A stretch of 13,416 nt of DNA from Candidatus Dormiibacterota bacterium (lineage in GTDB: Bacteria; Chloroflexota; Dormibacteria; Aeolococcales; Aeolococcaceae). The DNA is taken from the NCBI GenBank assembly GCA_027451645.1, contig DAIDIX010000022.1, forward strand, positions 1-13,416, in the 5' to 3' direction. Positions 6,229 to 13,416 of the stretch are shown in pieces; position 1 is the stretch's first letter, and each line of letters starts with the position of its first letter. The notes beneath the pieces were generated by a model. It saw only the letters and a list, made by a program, of their open reading frames with translations. It searched no databases and was not told the origin of the DNA. Made by a program: the position numbers and the translations under genes.

Positions 6229-6859
6229 GCTGCTCATCCTCATCAACATGATGCAGATAGCGGCCATTGAGTATTCCTGCAAGTAGGGCAATGCCAGCCG
6301 ATATGACAAGAAGGACTGCATACTCGGGAATGCCGCCCTGACCGGTCCTTTCAAGCCAGCCGACTGCAGTCCCAAGAAGGAGAACTCCAGCTCCAGCACA
6401 TACATCTTCGACTGTTCTGGCGAGTACAAGACGGAAAATGCCGCACAGCCAGAGAATGCATGGGGCAAAGAGTACACCCTCAATGTTTGCAACAGATCCG
6501 ACAGGTATGTTGAAGCTCACCCAGGATGCTGATGGAACTGCAATCGCAGCGGCAATGATCCGCTGGCTCCTCGGACCGAAGAGCTTCTCCTGAACACTCC
6601 TGAATTCACGAAGTGGATCCTGTGCAGATGACTGCCAGCGGTTCCTGACAAGCCATTCAGCAGTACGCTCGAGAATTCCACCTGCAGCAACGGCTCCGAT
6701 GAGCACAAGTGCACCATCAAGTCCTGCTGCAGAGGCTGCCGTACCGACAAGTCCAGCACCAGCAGCAAGGAGTGACCACGATACTGCCCGTCTGCCATCT
6801 ACTGCACTCACAATGAAGGCAGCAATGAAGGCAATGGAGCTATAGAGTGTCTGATCCAT
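6221..6859 (-). CDS. Integral membrane protein, HyfE/NuoK-like subunit (tentative)
   Basis: A 212-residue protein with about six hydrophobic segments. The ATG at 6859 starts MDQTLYSSIAFIAAFIV, 2 nt after the upstream stop; the longer frame to 6982 adds a Ser/Arg/Cys-rich leader that overlaps the upstream gene and looks spurious. Size and helix spacing match hydrogenase-4 component E (about 216 residues in E. coli). The segment from FRLVLARTVEDVCAGAGVLL (142-161) to the end fits the HyfE/NuoK phrase with an Arg-Asn turn followed by a helix carrying a conserved Glu; here the helix reads AGAGVLLLGTAVGW and has no acid. The C-terminus (HHVDEDEQHA) is cytoplasmic-looking and acidic. A soluble-looking loop at about 72-98 (NRWQSSAQDPLREFRSVQEK) is not typical of HyfE. 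The assignment is weaker than for the flanking genes. Confidence 0.75.
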   Translation of the reverse strand: MDQTLYSSIAFIAAFIVSAVDGRRAVSWSLLAAGAGLVGTAASAAGLDGALVLIGAVAAGGILERTAEWLVRNRWQSSAQDPLREFRSVQEKLFGPRSQRIIAAAIAVPSASWVSFNIPVGSVANIEGVLFAPCILWLCGIFRLVLARTVEDVCAGAGVLLLGTAVGWLERTGQGGIPEYAVLLVISAGIALLAGILNGRYLHHVDEDEQHA

Positions 6860-6861
6860 TG

Positions 6862-8520
6862 TCAGTGCACCAGCACGATGATGACTGCTGCCACAAGAAG
6901 GATCATTGCAAGTCGAGGCTGATCGCGGAGCAGAAGATCTCCTGCATTGAGATAGCGGATTCCCTGTCGCCAGAAATGCCATGCACGTGCACCATAGCTT
7001 CGCACCTTCTGGACAGCAGCCACCCGGAAGAATGCATGCTCCTGGGTTTCAGGAATCTCCAGGTCCGGAAGCACTACAGTTCCCGACAGTGTCCCCAATG
7101 ACCAGCCGAAGAGTGCGAGGACAATGACTCCGCAGCCGAGAGCAGCACTGCCGACGATCCCTCCAGGCAGCTGGAGAGTGGTTGACGATGCAACGACGAG
7201 ATTTGCAGAAGCGAGAAGATTCAGCACACCACCCACCGGAACAACGGGAAGCACACCTACACCTCCAATCACAGCAGTACCGAGTATGGAGGTGACATGT
7301 TCGCCAATTCGGGGAGGAGATGATGACCTGTCCCGACTCCGGCCAGTAGTGTACCCCGAAGCAATGACTGCACCGAGCGCAATCACGGAGAGCCATGCTG
7401 CAAGCGCAAGAATGCTGGCAGCTGTCCATGTTGGTCCTCTGGCTATGAGAAGGGCAAGAAGAGACCACCATGCGAGGGATGCTGCCCCGGGAGGCACTCC
7501 AGCAGCACCAAGCACGATAGCCCGGTTCAGCCATGAGGACCACCCTGACCTGCTCACTGCAAGCACTCCCGTATCCGGAACTGCTGTACACAAGACCATG
7601 AGAGAAACTGCAGAACAGAGGATCATGACAAGTATTGTTGCCTCGTCAGAGAAATACAGGGATATCACTGACGGTCCTGCTGCTGCTCCATACAGGGCAA
7701 GCAGAGCATGTCGTGGAGAATCCCGCCAGTGGTAACCGAGCAGGCCCAGGATGATCGTCGCACAGCAGGCTATCGTTGCAGCTGCAATGGGACCGCTCTG
7801 CAGCTGCTGAAGTCCAATTACCTCGGCAGTATGTGCGAGGAGTGCTGCCCCGGCCACCACAGTCCAGATTCCACGCTGAAGTGTTCCGGAACGCCATGTA
7901 ACTACTGCTCCCAGACCCAGCTCAAGCAAACCTGCGAGAGGCAGGCCAAAGCCCACCCAGTATCCACCCGCATTGCTGCCAATGAGAAGGTAGTCACTCG
8001 TGCCAAAGCTTGAAAGAAGCGTGATGTCTGCAAGCGCGAGAATGGCTACAGGAAGGGCCGATGCTGCCCATGCGAGCCGAAATTTTGGACGTTCCTCGAG
8101 CATGTAGGTTCCATTGACAATCATGATGGCAGCGAGCATGCAGATGAAGTTCCCTGTGCACCATGCGAGAATGCCACCGATTCCTCCTGCAAGAAGGGGC
8201 AGAACTGCACGCAGGGTTGTCCAGTTCCCGAGTGCAATTGCACCAAATGCAAGGCAGATCAGGGAGCAGCCCACTGCTGCAACCTGGCTCATGTCCCACA
8301 CCACGTGCACCTTTGGCAGGAGGAGCCAAAGGCTTGTCACTTCTGGCCCTCCCTGGATCACAGCACGAACTGCAAGGGCTGCAAGCGGCAGCATGACTGC
8401 TGCAGTCAGAATGGTCACACCCTTGACTGCACGTGAAGATCGACGGCAGGCAAAGACTCCGCCCATCGATGCTGCAGTCACCAGAAGGAGTGAAGCTCCG
8501 CTTGTAATGATTCCAGGCAT
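6862..8520 (-). CDS. Integral membrane protein, diverged HyfB/NuoL-like subunit
   Basis: A 552-residue protein with about fourteen hydrophobic segments. The ATG at 8520 follows the zinc-ribbon stop by one base. The best matches to complex I-like antiporter subunits are: AVLPLLAGGIGGILAWCTGN (105-124) then AIMIVNGTYML (131-141), where the family has L-x-x-N-L-F-x-F-x-x-F-W-E-L-M-S-L; GAAGVPPGAASLAWWSLL (338-355), like the x-A-G-L-P-P-x-x-G-F-x-x-K-W helix; and the C-terminal R-S-Y-G...WHFWRQGIRYLNAGDLLL then a final helix (540-551), like the HyfB tail. By manual alignment the helix-5 Glu is replaced by Met/Ile and the late Lys by Ala. The HxW motif before helix 8 is not found. A Ser/Arg-rich loop (391-407) lies between helices. 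The fold link is inferred; the ion path looks lost. Confidence 0.83.
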   Translation of the reverse strand: MPGIITSGASLLLVTAASMGGVFACRRSSRAVKGVTILTAAVMLPLAALAVRAVIQGGPEVTSLWLLLPKVHVVWDMSQVAAVGCSLICLAFGAIALGNWTTLRAVLPLLAGGIGGILAWCTGNFICMLAAIMIVNGTYMLEERPKFRLAWAASALPVAILALADITLLSSFGTSDYLLIGSNAGGYWVGFGLPLAGLLELGLGAVVTWRSGTLQRGIWTVVAGAALLAHTAEVIGLQQLQSGPIAAATIACCATIILGLLGYHWRDSPRHALLALYGAAAGPSVISLYFSDEATILVMILCSAVSLMVLCTAVPDTGVLAVSRSGWSSWLNRAIVLGAAGVPPGAASLAWWSLLALLIARGPTWTAASILALAAWLSVIALGAVIASGYTTGRSRDRSSSPPRIGEHVTSILGTAVIGGVGVLPVVPVGGVLNLLASANLVVASSTTLQLPGGIVGSAALGCGVIVLALFGWSLGTLSGTVVLPDLEIPETQEHAFFRVAAVQKVRSYGARAWHFWRQGIRYLNAGDLLLRDQPRLAMILLVAAVIIVLVH

Positions 8521-8521
8521 C

Positions 8522-8986
8522 CTACACCGTGCCTGCAGCAGATTCCTTCTTCGATCCGGCTTCCTCTACTGGAGTTTCGCAGTAGGGACAGACTTTCCAG
8601 TCGACATCCACGGGTTTCGCACACGAGCGGCATGCCCGGGCGAGACGTGTGCGGCAAACCGGACAGAGCAGAAAATCCTCGTGTACAGGAGTACTGCAGG
8701 TCGGACACTGCGGTCCACCTGCCTCACGGAGCATTGTCTGCTCCAGAGCCTGTGTCTCCTGCTCGACTCTCGTGCTCGACGGTCGGATTATCCAGTAGAT
8801 GATGGCTCCAAGAAAAGGAGGCAGGAGTCCCAGAACAAGGGCAATGGCGTAGAACCAGTACTGGGAACTGCGTCGCATTGCATCACGGACAACAGCCCAT
8901 GCGACTGCGAGCCACAGCACGACACCATACGCAATGAGCCACTGCGTTGCCACAACAAGTGCATGCGGAACCGTGAACGCGATCAC
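8522..8986 (-). CDS. Two-helix membrane protein with double zinc ribbon
   Basis: A 154-residue protein. Helices lie at about residues 9-33 and 44-67; the second, WFYAIALVLGLLPPFLGAIIYWIIRP, resembles the PLDc_N-type membrane segment. A linker rich in Glu and Gln (73-90) follows, then two zinc ribbons: Cys94, 97, 108, 111 and Cys119, 122, 133, 136 (C-x2-C spacing in each). All eight ligands are present. Such double zinc ribbons usually mediate protein or nucleic acid contacts; no catalytic motif is seen. The GTG start at 8986 overlaps the valS stop as GTGA, and GGAGGAG at 8998-8992 with a 5-nt spacer is encoded by the last valS codons. The next gene starts 1 nt after the stop. The gene is thus physically tied to valS on one side and to the four membrane genes on the other; its role is unknown. 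Confidence 0.88.
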   Translation of the reverse strand: MIAFTVPHALVVATQWLIAYGVVLWLAVAWAVVRDAMRRSSQYWFYAIALVLGLLPPFLGAIIYWIIRPSSTRVEQETQALEQTMLREAGGPQCPTCSTPVHEDFLLCPVCRTRLARACRSCAKPVDVDWKVCPYCETPVEEAGSKKESAAGTV

Positions 8987-11643
8987 TGATGCTCCTCCAC
9001 TGGCTGTCGCACACCCCTAAGCACTGCAATCTCGTGCTCAACCTCAGCAAGGGTCTGCTCCGTTTTCGTAACGACGTCGCGCGGTGCCTTGGCAAGAAAG
9101 GCCGCATTGCTCAGCTGTGAGCGTAGCCGATCCCGATATGCTTCCTTCTCGGCGAGCCGAGCAGTGTTCACGTGGGCATGCTGTTCACTTGTACCCTCAT
9201 GAGACATGCCATGGATTGTACAGGTCAATCCGCTCGCAACAACCTGTACATCTGAAGCTGCAGACGTCGCTTTCTCCCCAGAATGCACTTCGCAGCGGAG
9301 CAGATTGGACATGACCCTGCAGATGTCTTCCGCTACGGGTGAAGTTGCAGGTGTCCGATCCACATATACCATTGCTCCGCCCTTGAGGGAAAGTGAGGTC
9401 TGTTGCGCTGCAGCACGAACTGCTGTGACTGCCTCAAGGGCTGCAGAAATCTCCCGGATCAATGGTTCTGACGTAGCGGGTACTGGGAACTGCCCGGGCC
9501 AGGCAGTATCGAGCAACGTTGCAGGTGCACCGGGAAAGAGCTGGCCACATTCCTCTGTCACGAACGGCATGATGGGATGGAGGAGTCGTAGAAGCGCCTG
9601 GAGCACTGATGTGGCTGTCCACGCAGCAGCTGCACCATCGGGTGAGAGTGGTGAGGTGCCATCCCAGTGCTGCGGAAGTCTTGGCTTCACCATTTCCACA
9701 TACCAGTCACAGTAGACATGCCAGATGGTTTCATACAGGCTGTCTATCGATTCCAGAAAGTGAAACTCGTTGATTCCCCTCGTAACGGCTTCAATGGCTG
9801 CATTGCACTGCTCGAGCATCCACCAGTCCTCTGCTGCAAGGACAGCTGGCATTTCAAGAGAGGGAAGGCGCTCGCTCCCCTCTGGAGCGAGGCGGCCGAG
9901 AAGGAACCGTGTCACCTGCCACAGCTTGTTGCCAAATTTCTGATATGAGGCGATTTTGCTCTCATCGAACCTCACGTCCTGTCCGGAAGTCCCCACCGAT
10001 GAGGCCCAGGCCCGGACTGCATCTGCACCGTACTTCTCAACCATATCGAGCGGATCGACAACATTTCCCTTGGATTTCGACATGCGGATGCCATCTGGTG
10101 CCTGAATGGTTCCCGTGATAATGACATCATGGAAGGGAAGCTTTCCTGTGCACTCCTCACCCATCATGATCATGCGGGCTACCCAGAGCGGTATGATCTC
10201 CCGTGCAGTCACAAGGACATCTGTCGGATAGAATCTCCCGAGGTCCTCTGTCGCCTCTGGCCAGCCATATATTGCAAACGGCCAGAGAGCACTGCTGAAC
10301 CAGGTATCGAGCACATCGGGATCGTGAGTGAGAGCAGAATCACTGCAGGTCGGACATGAAACAGGTTCCTCGACCCATGCAAACACATGTCCATTGCTGC
10401 ATGTCGAGACAGGTATGGCGTGGCCAAGCCAGAGCTGCCGACTGATACACCAGTCACGAAGATTCTCGAGCCAGCTGAGATATCCGTTCTCATATCGCTT
10501 CGGATGGAATGCAATGCCTCCATTTTTCACTGCAGCCGTAGCCGGTCCTGTGAATTCCTTCATGGCAACCCACCACTGCGAGCTGATGAGGGGCTCAATG
10601 ACATGGCCACAGCGGTCACAGTGTCCGACAGAGTGCGTATACGGCTCCACTCCTACAAGCGCGCCTGCACTCCGGAGCATCTCCACAATGGTTGACCGTG
10701 CTTCCGTCGCATCCTTTCCATGCAGCTCAGGCAGTGCAGGGAAATCCACAGTTCCGTCCTCAGCAATGACGGAGTGGACCTCAAGACCATGACGTTCACC
10801 AATGGCGTAGTCTGTCGGGTCATGTGCAGGAGTCACCTTGAGCACACCAGTGCCAAACTCCTGCTCCACAGCAGAATCCTCGAAGATGGGCACTTCCTGC
10901 CCTGACAGGGGAACTGTCGCCTTCTTTCCGATGAATGAACGATACCGCTCGTCTCCGGGTGCAACTGCAATGCCTGCATCCCCCAGCATTGTCTCTGGAC
11001 GGACTGTTGCAACAGTGAGCGCACCTCCTCCCTCCACGGGATACGCGATTTGGTAGAGAGCATCCTCATGCTCCTTCCACTCCACCTCCTCATCGCTGAT
11101 TGCAGACCGGCATCGTGGACACCAGTTCACCAGTCGTGGGCCACGGTAGATCTTTCCCGCATCGAAGAGATGCTTGAACAGCATCCGGATTGACCGGACA
11201 TACGGTTCATCAAGTGTGAACCGGGTTCTGCTCCAGTCACAGATGAAGCCCAGGCGCCTCATCTGTTCGAGAATGCGTCCCCCGTAATCCTTGTACCACT
11301 GTTCCACCCGTGCATTGAATGCATCGCGTCCAAGTTCCTCCTTCGAGGTTCCTTCCTGTGCGAGCTGCCGCTCGATGACATTCTGTGTAGCGATTGCTGC
11401 ATGGTCAGTACCTGGAGTCCACTCCACATCGTATCCGTTCATGCGATGGAATCTGATGAGAATGTCCTGAACAGTGGATCCAGCAGCATGGCCGCAATGA
11501 AGCACTCCCGTGACATTGGGTGGTGGGAGTGCGATGGTGAATGTTGGCCGGGATGATGGCGCAGGTGGAGTACCGACAGCAAGGTCGTCCCACCTTGCAC
11601 GCCATCGTTCTTCTACGTGATGGGGACGAAACGATGAATCCAT
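8983..11643 (-). CDS. valS: Valyl-tRNA synthetase
   Basis: This class I synthetase charges tRNA-Val with valine in the cytoplasm and edits mischarged threonine. The 886-residue protein has PPPNVTGVLHCGH at about residues 40-52, where the HIGH motif is HCGH rather than the common HMGH. The editing domain follows, with TVRPETMLGD (about 213-222) and VTPAHDPTDY (about 270-279). Then come ISRQLWLGHAIPV, a C-x3-H...CPTC site that may hold zinc (about 415-433), and RMSKSKGNVVDP with RMSKS at 520-524. The C-terminal arm (about 820-886) is a coiled coil with LSNAAFLAKAP. The start is taken as ATG 11643 (MDSSFRPHHVEERW). A TTG at 11664 would add seven residues with a possible upstream AGGA, but MDSSF fits the family better. 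It is separated from the upstream gene by 54 nt and overlaps the downstream gene by 4 nt. Confidence 0.97.
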   Translation of the reverse strand: MDSSFRPHHVEERWRARWDDLAVGTPPAPSSRPTFTIALPPPNVTGVLHCGHAAGSTVQDILIRFHRMNGYDVEWTPGTDHAAIATQNVIERQLAQEGTSKEELGRDAFNARVEQWYKDYGGRILEQMRRLGFICDWSRTRFTLDEPYVRSIRMLFKHLFDAGKIYRGPRLVNWCPRCRSAISDEEVEWKEHEDALYQIAYPVEGGGALTVATVRPETMLGDAGIAVAPGDERYRSFIGKKATVPLSGQEVPIFEDSAVEQEFGTGVLKVTPAHDPTDYAIGERHGLEVHSVIAEDGTVDFPALPELHGKDATEARSTIVEMLRSAGALVGVEPYTHSVGHCDRCGHVIEPLISSQWWVAMKEFTGPATAAVKNGGIAFHPKRYENGYLSWLENLRDWCISRQLWLGHAIPVSTCSNGHVFAWVEEPVSCPTCSDSALTHDPDVLDTWFSSALWPFAIYGWPEATEDLGRFYPTDVLVTAREIIPLWVARMIMMGEECTGKLPFHDVIITGTIQAPDGIRMSKSKGNVVDPLDMVEKYGADAVRAWASSVGTSGQDVRFDESKIASYQKFGNKLWQVTRFLLGRLAPEGSERLPSLEMPAVLAAEDWWMLEQCNAAIEAVTRGINEFHFLESIDSLYETIWHVYCDWYVEMVKPRLPQHWDGTSPLSPDGAAAAWTATSVLQALLRLLHPIMPFVTEECGQLFPGAPATLLDTAWPGQFPVPATSEPLIREISAALEAVTAVRAAAQQTSLSLKGGAMVYVDRTPATSPVAEDICRVMSNLLRCEVHSGEKATSAASDVQVVASGLTCTIHGMSHEGTSEQHAHVNTARLAEKEAYRDRLRSQLSNAAFLAKAPRDVVTKTEQTLAEVEHEIAVLRGVRQPVEEHQ
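8992..8998 (-). promoter_or_regulatory. Ribosome binding site of the zinc-ribbon gene, inside valS
   Basis: GGAGGAG stands 5 nt before the GTG at 8986. It is formed by the valS codons for the C-terminal V-E-E-H, so strong initiation of the next gene is built into the synthetase reading frame. Confidence 0.85.
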
Positions 11644-11650
11644 ACGTCCG

Positions 11651-11656
11651 AGTATA
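11651..11656 (-). promoter_or_regulatory. Possible -10 element just before valS
   Basis: TATACT on the minus strand ends 7 nt before the valS ATG at 11643. If used, transcription would start at or very near the start codon, giving a leaderless message. No recognisable -35 box (ACAGGA at the usual distance) and no TGn extension support it, so it may be chance. Confidence 0.25.
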
Positions 11657-11697
11657 CAGAGCAATGCCCTGCATCCTGTACTGCGACGAGATGCCCC

Positions 11698-12330
11698 CTA
11701 CCGAGCGGCAGCAGATCTCCCGGACTGCGGATCTTTCCAGCTCGGATGGAGAGGATCTGCTCCATACACCAGGACGAGCGGGCCACGAGTTCCAAGTGTC
11801 CTTTCCGCCTGGCTCTCCGTCACCTGAAGGTACGAGGAGACTGGAGGCGACTGAGCATCCGGTCCACGCTGCCAGTTTTCAGCAGCACTGAAGTATGCGT
11901 TGTTGCTGCAGCCCACTGCAAACACCATGACAGCCACAACATGATCTGTCCCCACCTGACTCCTGAACGGAATGACAATAACCGGCGGTGATGACGCTGC
12001 ACGTGGCAGTTCACGAACTTCCGGCAATGCAACAGGAGCTGCGATATCCGGGTACATTGTCTGGATTGCCTCAGTAGCGCTTGCTGTATCAACCTCTCCA
12101 TTCACGAGCGGAAGTGGCTGATCTAGTTCCCCTGCAGCCCGCAGGGAGACTGGCAGAGAGATGGTGGGAGCTGGATATGAACACGATGAAGGAACAGACC
12201 GTATTGCCAGGACATACCCACCGGATATCACCACTGCAAGGAGAATTGCACCTGTAAGAACGATTGCCCTGGCATGGGCACGCAGAACCTGTCCGAGAAC
12301 TTCCCCTACTCCCCTCTGCTCTGTATCCAC
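11698..12330 (-). CDS. Single-pass membrane protein, unrecognised
   Basis: A 210-residue protein of unknown function. A short cytoplasmic segment (residues 1-21, MDTEQRGVGEVLGQVLRAHAR) precedes one hydrophobic helix at 22-43 (AIVLTGAILLAVVISGGYVLAI). There is no signal-peptidase site. The rest, Pro-, Ala- and Val-rich, should lie outside the membrane; it has two cysteines (50 and 141) that could pair, a beta-like core VIVIPFRSQVGTDHVVAVMVFAVG (117-140) and a basic end (SGRSAAAR). I recognise no family. The GTG start at 12330 begins 5 nt after the clpX stop; AGGA overlaps the stop region but is close to the start. Ribosome site and codon usage are ordinary. The gene is probably read with clpX, but the sequence gives no evidence of a shared function. 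Confidence 0.72.
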   Translation of the reverse strand: MDTEQRGVGEVLGQVLRAHARAIVLTGAILLAVVISGGYVLAIRSVPSSCSYPAPTISLPVSLRAAGELDQPLPLVNGEVDTASATEAIQTMYPDIAAPVALPEVRELPRAASSPPVIVIPFRSQVGTDHVVAVMVFAVGCSNNAYFSAAENWQRGPDAQSPPVSSYLQVTESQAERTLGTRGPLVLVYGADPLHPSWKDPQSGRSAAAR

Positions 12331-12335
12331 CTGTC

Positions 12336-13416
12336 CTACGCCGTCTCAGAAACCGTCTGTGTCGGTTGCGGTTCGGGAACATCCTCTGTCAGCAGTAGCG
12401 GTTCAGCCTCCTCAAGGATGCATGGCTCGCTTACTATGCAGCGCTTGATTTCGGGCCGTGAGGGAAGTTCGAACATCGTGTTGAGGAGAGCATGTTCCAC
12501 AATGGCCCTGAGTCCTCGTGCACCTGTCCCCCGGGACATTGCCTTTTCTGCAATGGCACGAAGTGCTGTCTCCTGAAAGATGAGTTCCACTCCTTCGAGG
12601 GAGAATATCTTCTGGTACTGCTTTACGAGCGAGTTCTTCGGCTCAGTCAGGATCGACATGATATCCGCCTCATCGAGTTCCTTGAGGGGAACCACAATAG
12701 GAAGTCGTCCAATGAATTCCGGAATGAGTCCGTAATGAAGCAGGTCCTGTGGCTGGGCCTTCTCGAATACGCCTGCATCACTGCCAGCACCGGAATTCGC
12801 CATCTCATCCTGCGCAAATCCGATCGCATGCCGTCCCAGTCGGCGCTGGATGATCGATTCAAGTCCCTCAAAAGCGCCACCACATATGAAGAGGATGTTC
12901 GAGGTATTGATCTGCAGGAAATCCTGATGGGGATGCTTCCGTCCACCCTGAGGCGGAACGTTAGCAACAGTGCCCTCGAGAATCTTGAGGAGAGCCTGCT
13001 GCACTCCTTCTCCACTCACGTCACGCGTGATGCTGGGATTGTCCGATTTCCGTGCAATCTTGTCGATTTCATCGATGTAGATGATGCCCTTCTCAGCACG
13101 TGCTATGTCAAAGTCAGCAGCCTGAATGAGACGAAGGAGGATGTTCTCGACATCCTCGCCGACATACCCTGCTTCTGTGAGACTGGTTGCATCAGCAATG
13201 CTGAATGGAACATCGAGAATCTTCGCAAGCGTCTGAGCGAGCAGTGTCTTGCCACATCCTGTAGGACCGATGAGAAGGACATTGGACTTCTGCAGTTCCA
13301 CATCTGCTGCATCGCCGGAATGGCTCGCATTCTGGGCAATGCGCTTGTAGTGATTGTAGACAGCAACAGAGAGAACCTTCTTCGCGGCCTCCTGTCCAAT
13401 CACGTACTGATTGAGA
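12336..13416 (-). CDS. clpX: ClpX ATPase, partial (N-terminus beyond right edge)
   Basis: ClpX is the AAA+ unfoldase that feeds substrates to the ClpP protease. The frame is open to the right edge: the window shows LNQYVIGQE onward, about 359 residues, and lacks only the N-terminal zinc-binding domain and its linker. The GTG at 13403 codes an internal valine, not a start. Visible motifs are Walker A GPTGCGKT, the pore loop GYVGED, Walker B IIYIDEIDK, the RKH loop GGRKHPHQD, the ClpP-binding IGF loop (RHAIGFAQDE) and sensor 2 (GTGARGLRAIVE). The IGF loop implies a ClpP partner elsewhere. The C-terminal tail VPEPQPTQTVSETA is slightly long for the family and acidic. The TAG stop at 12338-12336 shortly precedes the next gene. 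Confidence 0.97.
   Translation of the reverse strand, partial: LNQYVIGQEAAKKVLSVAVYNHYKRIAQNASHSGDAADVELQKSNVLLIGPTGCGKTLLAQTLAKILDVPFSIADATSLTEAGYVGEDVENILLRLIQAADFDIARAEKGIIYIDEIDKIARKSDNPSITRDVSGEGVQQALLKILEGTVANVPPQGGRKHPHQDFLQINTSNILFICGGAFEGLESIIQRRLGRHAIGFAQDEMANSGAGSDAGVFEKAQPQDLLHYGLIPEFIGRLPIVVPLKELDEADIMSILTEPKNSLVKQYQKIFSLEGVELIFQETALRAIAEKAMSRGTGARGLRAIVEHALLNTMFELPSRPEIKRCIVSEPCILEEAEPLLLTEDVPEPQPTQTVSETA

Noticed and set aside
6229..6492. N-terminal extension of the NuoM/N-like protein
   Set aside because: The extra 88 codons overlap the HyfE-like gene, lack the helix pattern of the family, and the ATG at 6228 has a ribosome site.
8114..8989. A 291-codon open frame on the plus strand
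   Set aside because: It runs antisense over the zinc-ribbon gene and the start of the HyfB/NuoL-like gene, is very rich in Arg, Cys and Thr, and shows no domain. It is a shadow of codon bias on the other strand.
1..13416. tRNA, rRNA, CRISPR array, insertion sequence or prophage signals
   Set aside because: I saw no direct repeat array, transposase motif, cloverleaf or ribosomal RNA signature. Coding genes occupy nearly all of the window, and the longest gap between them is about 100 nt.

Overview
This is a gene-dense bacterial chromosome segment of about 53-55% G+C by eye. Every gene I can support lies on the minus strand, so transcription runs from the right edge to the left. No tRNA, rRNA, insertion sequence, phage gene or CRISPR array is visible. 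The order clpX - (membrane protein) - valS - ... - maf - ... - rplU - rpmA - obg - nadD is a conserved housekeeping neighbourhood in many bacteria. L27 begins directly at MAHKKGGG, without the cleaved N-terminal extension typical of Firmicutes. Base composition shows a strong preference for the word TGCA and for the alanine codon GCA. I cannot name the lineage from these data.

Layout, in transcription order. (1) 13416-12336: clpX, cut by the right edge. (2) 12330-11698: an unrecognised single-pass membrane protein. (3) 11643-8983: valyl-tRNA synthetase. (4) 8986-8522: a two-helix membrane protein with a double zinc ribbon, joined to valS by a GTGA overlap. (5) 8520-4229: four consecutive, very hydrophobic proteins that are almost fused (gaps or overlaps of 1, 2, 8 and 1 nt). 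By eye they look like strongly diverged versions of the membrane arm of complex I-like / hydrogenase-4 (Hyf, Mbh) enzymes: HyfB/NuoL-like, HyfE-like, NuoM/N-like and HyfC/NuoH-like. No hydrophilic hydrogenase or quinone-module subunit is present. The glutamate and lysine residues of the proton path seem to be replaced. (6) A 102-nt spacer with two hairpins and a probable extended -10 promoter. (7) 4126-2327: maf nucleotide pyrophosphatase, then a lipoprotein with two related DUF11-like domains. (8) An 88-nt spacer with an extended -10 promoter overlapped by an inverted repeat. (9) 2238-1: rplU, rpmA, obg and nadD (cut by the left edge), a ribosome-assembly and NAD-synthesis cluster with overlapping ends.

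The housekeeping genes are ordinary. The most interesting part is the four-gene membrane block with its zinc-ribbon neighbour. It keeps the fold signatures of proton-pumping complexes while apparently lacking both the redox subunits and the canonical ion-translocating residues. It may be a repurposed complex I-like membrane assembly. That reading rests on manual comparison and must be tested by profile searches and structure prediction.
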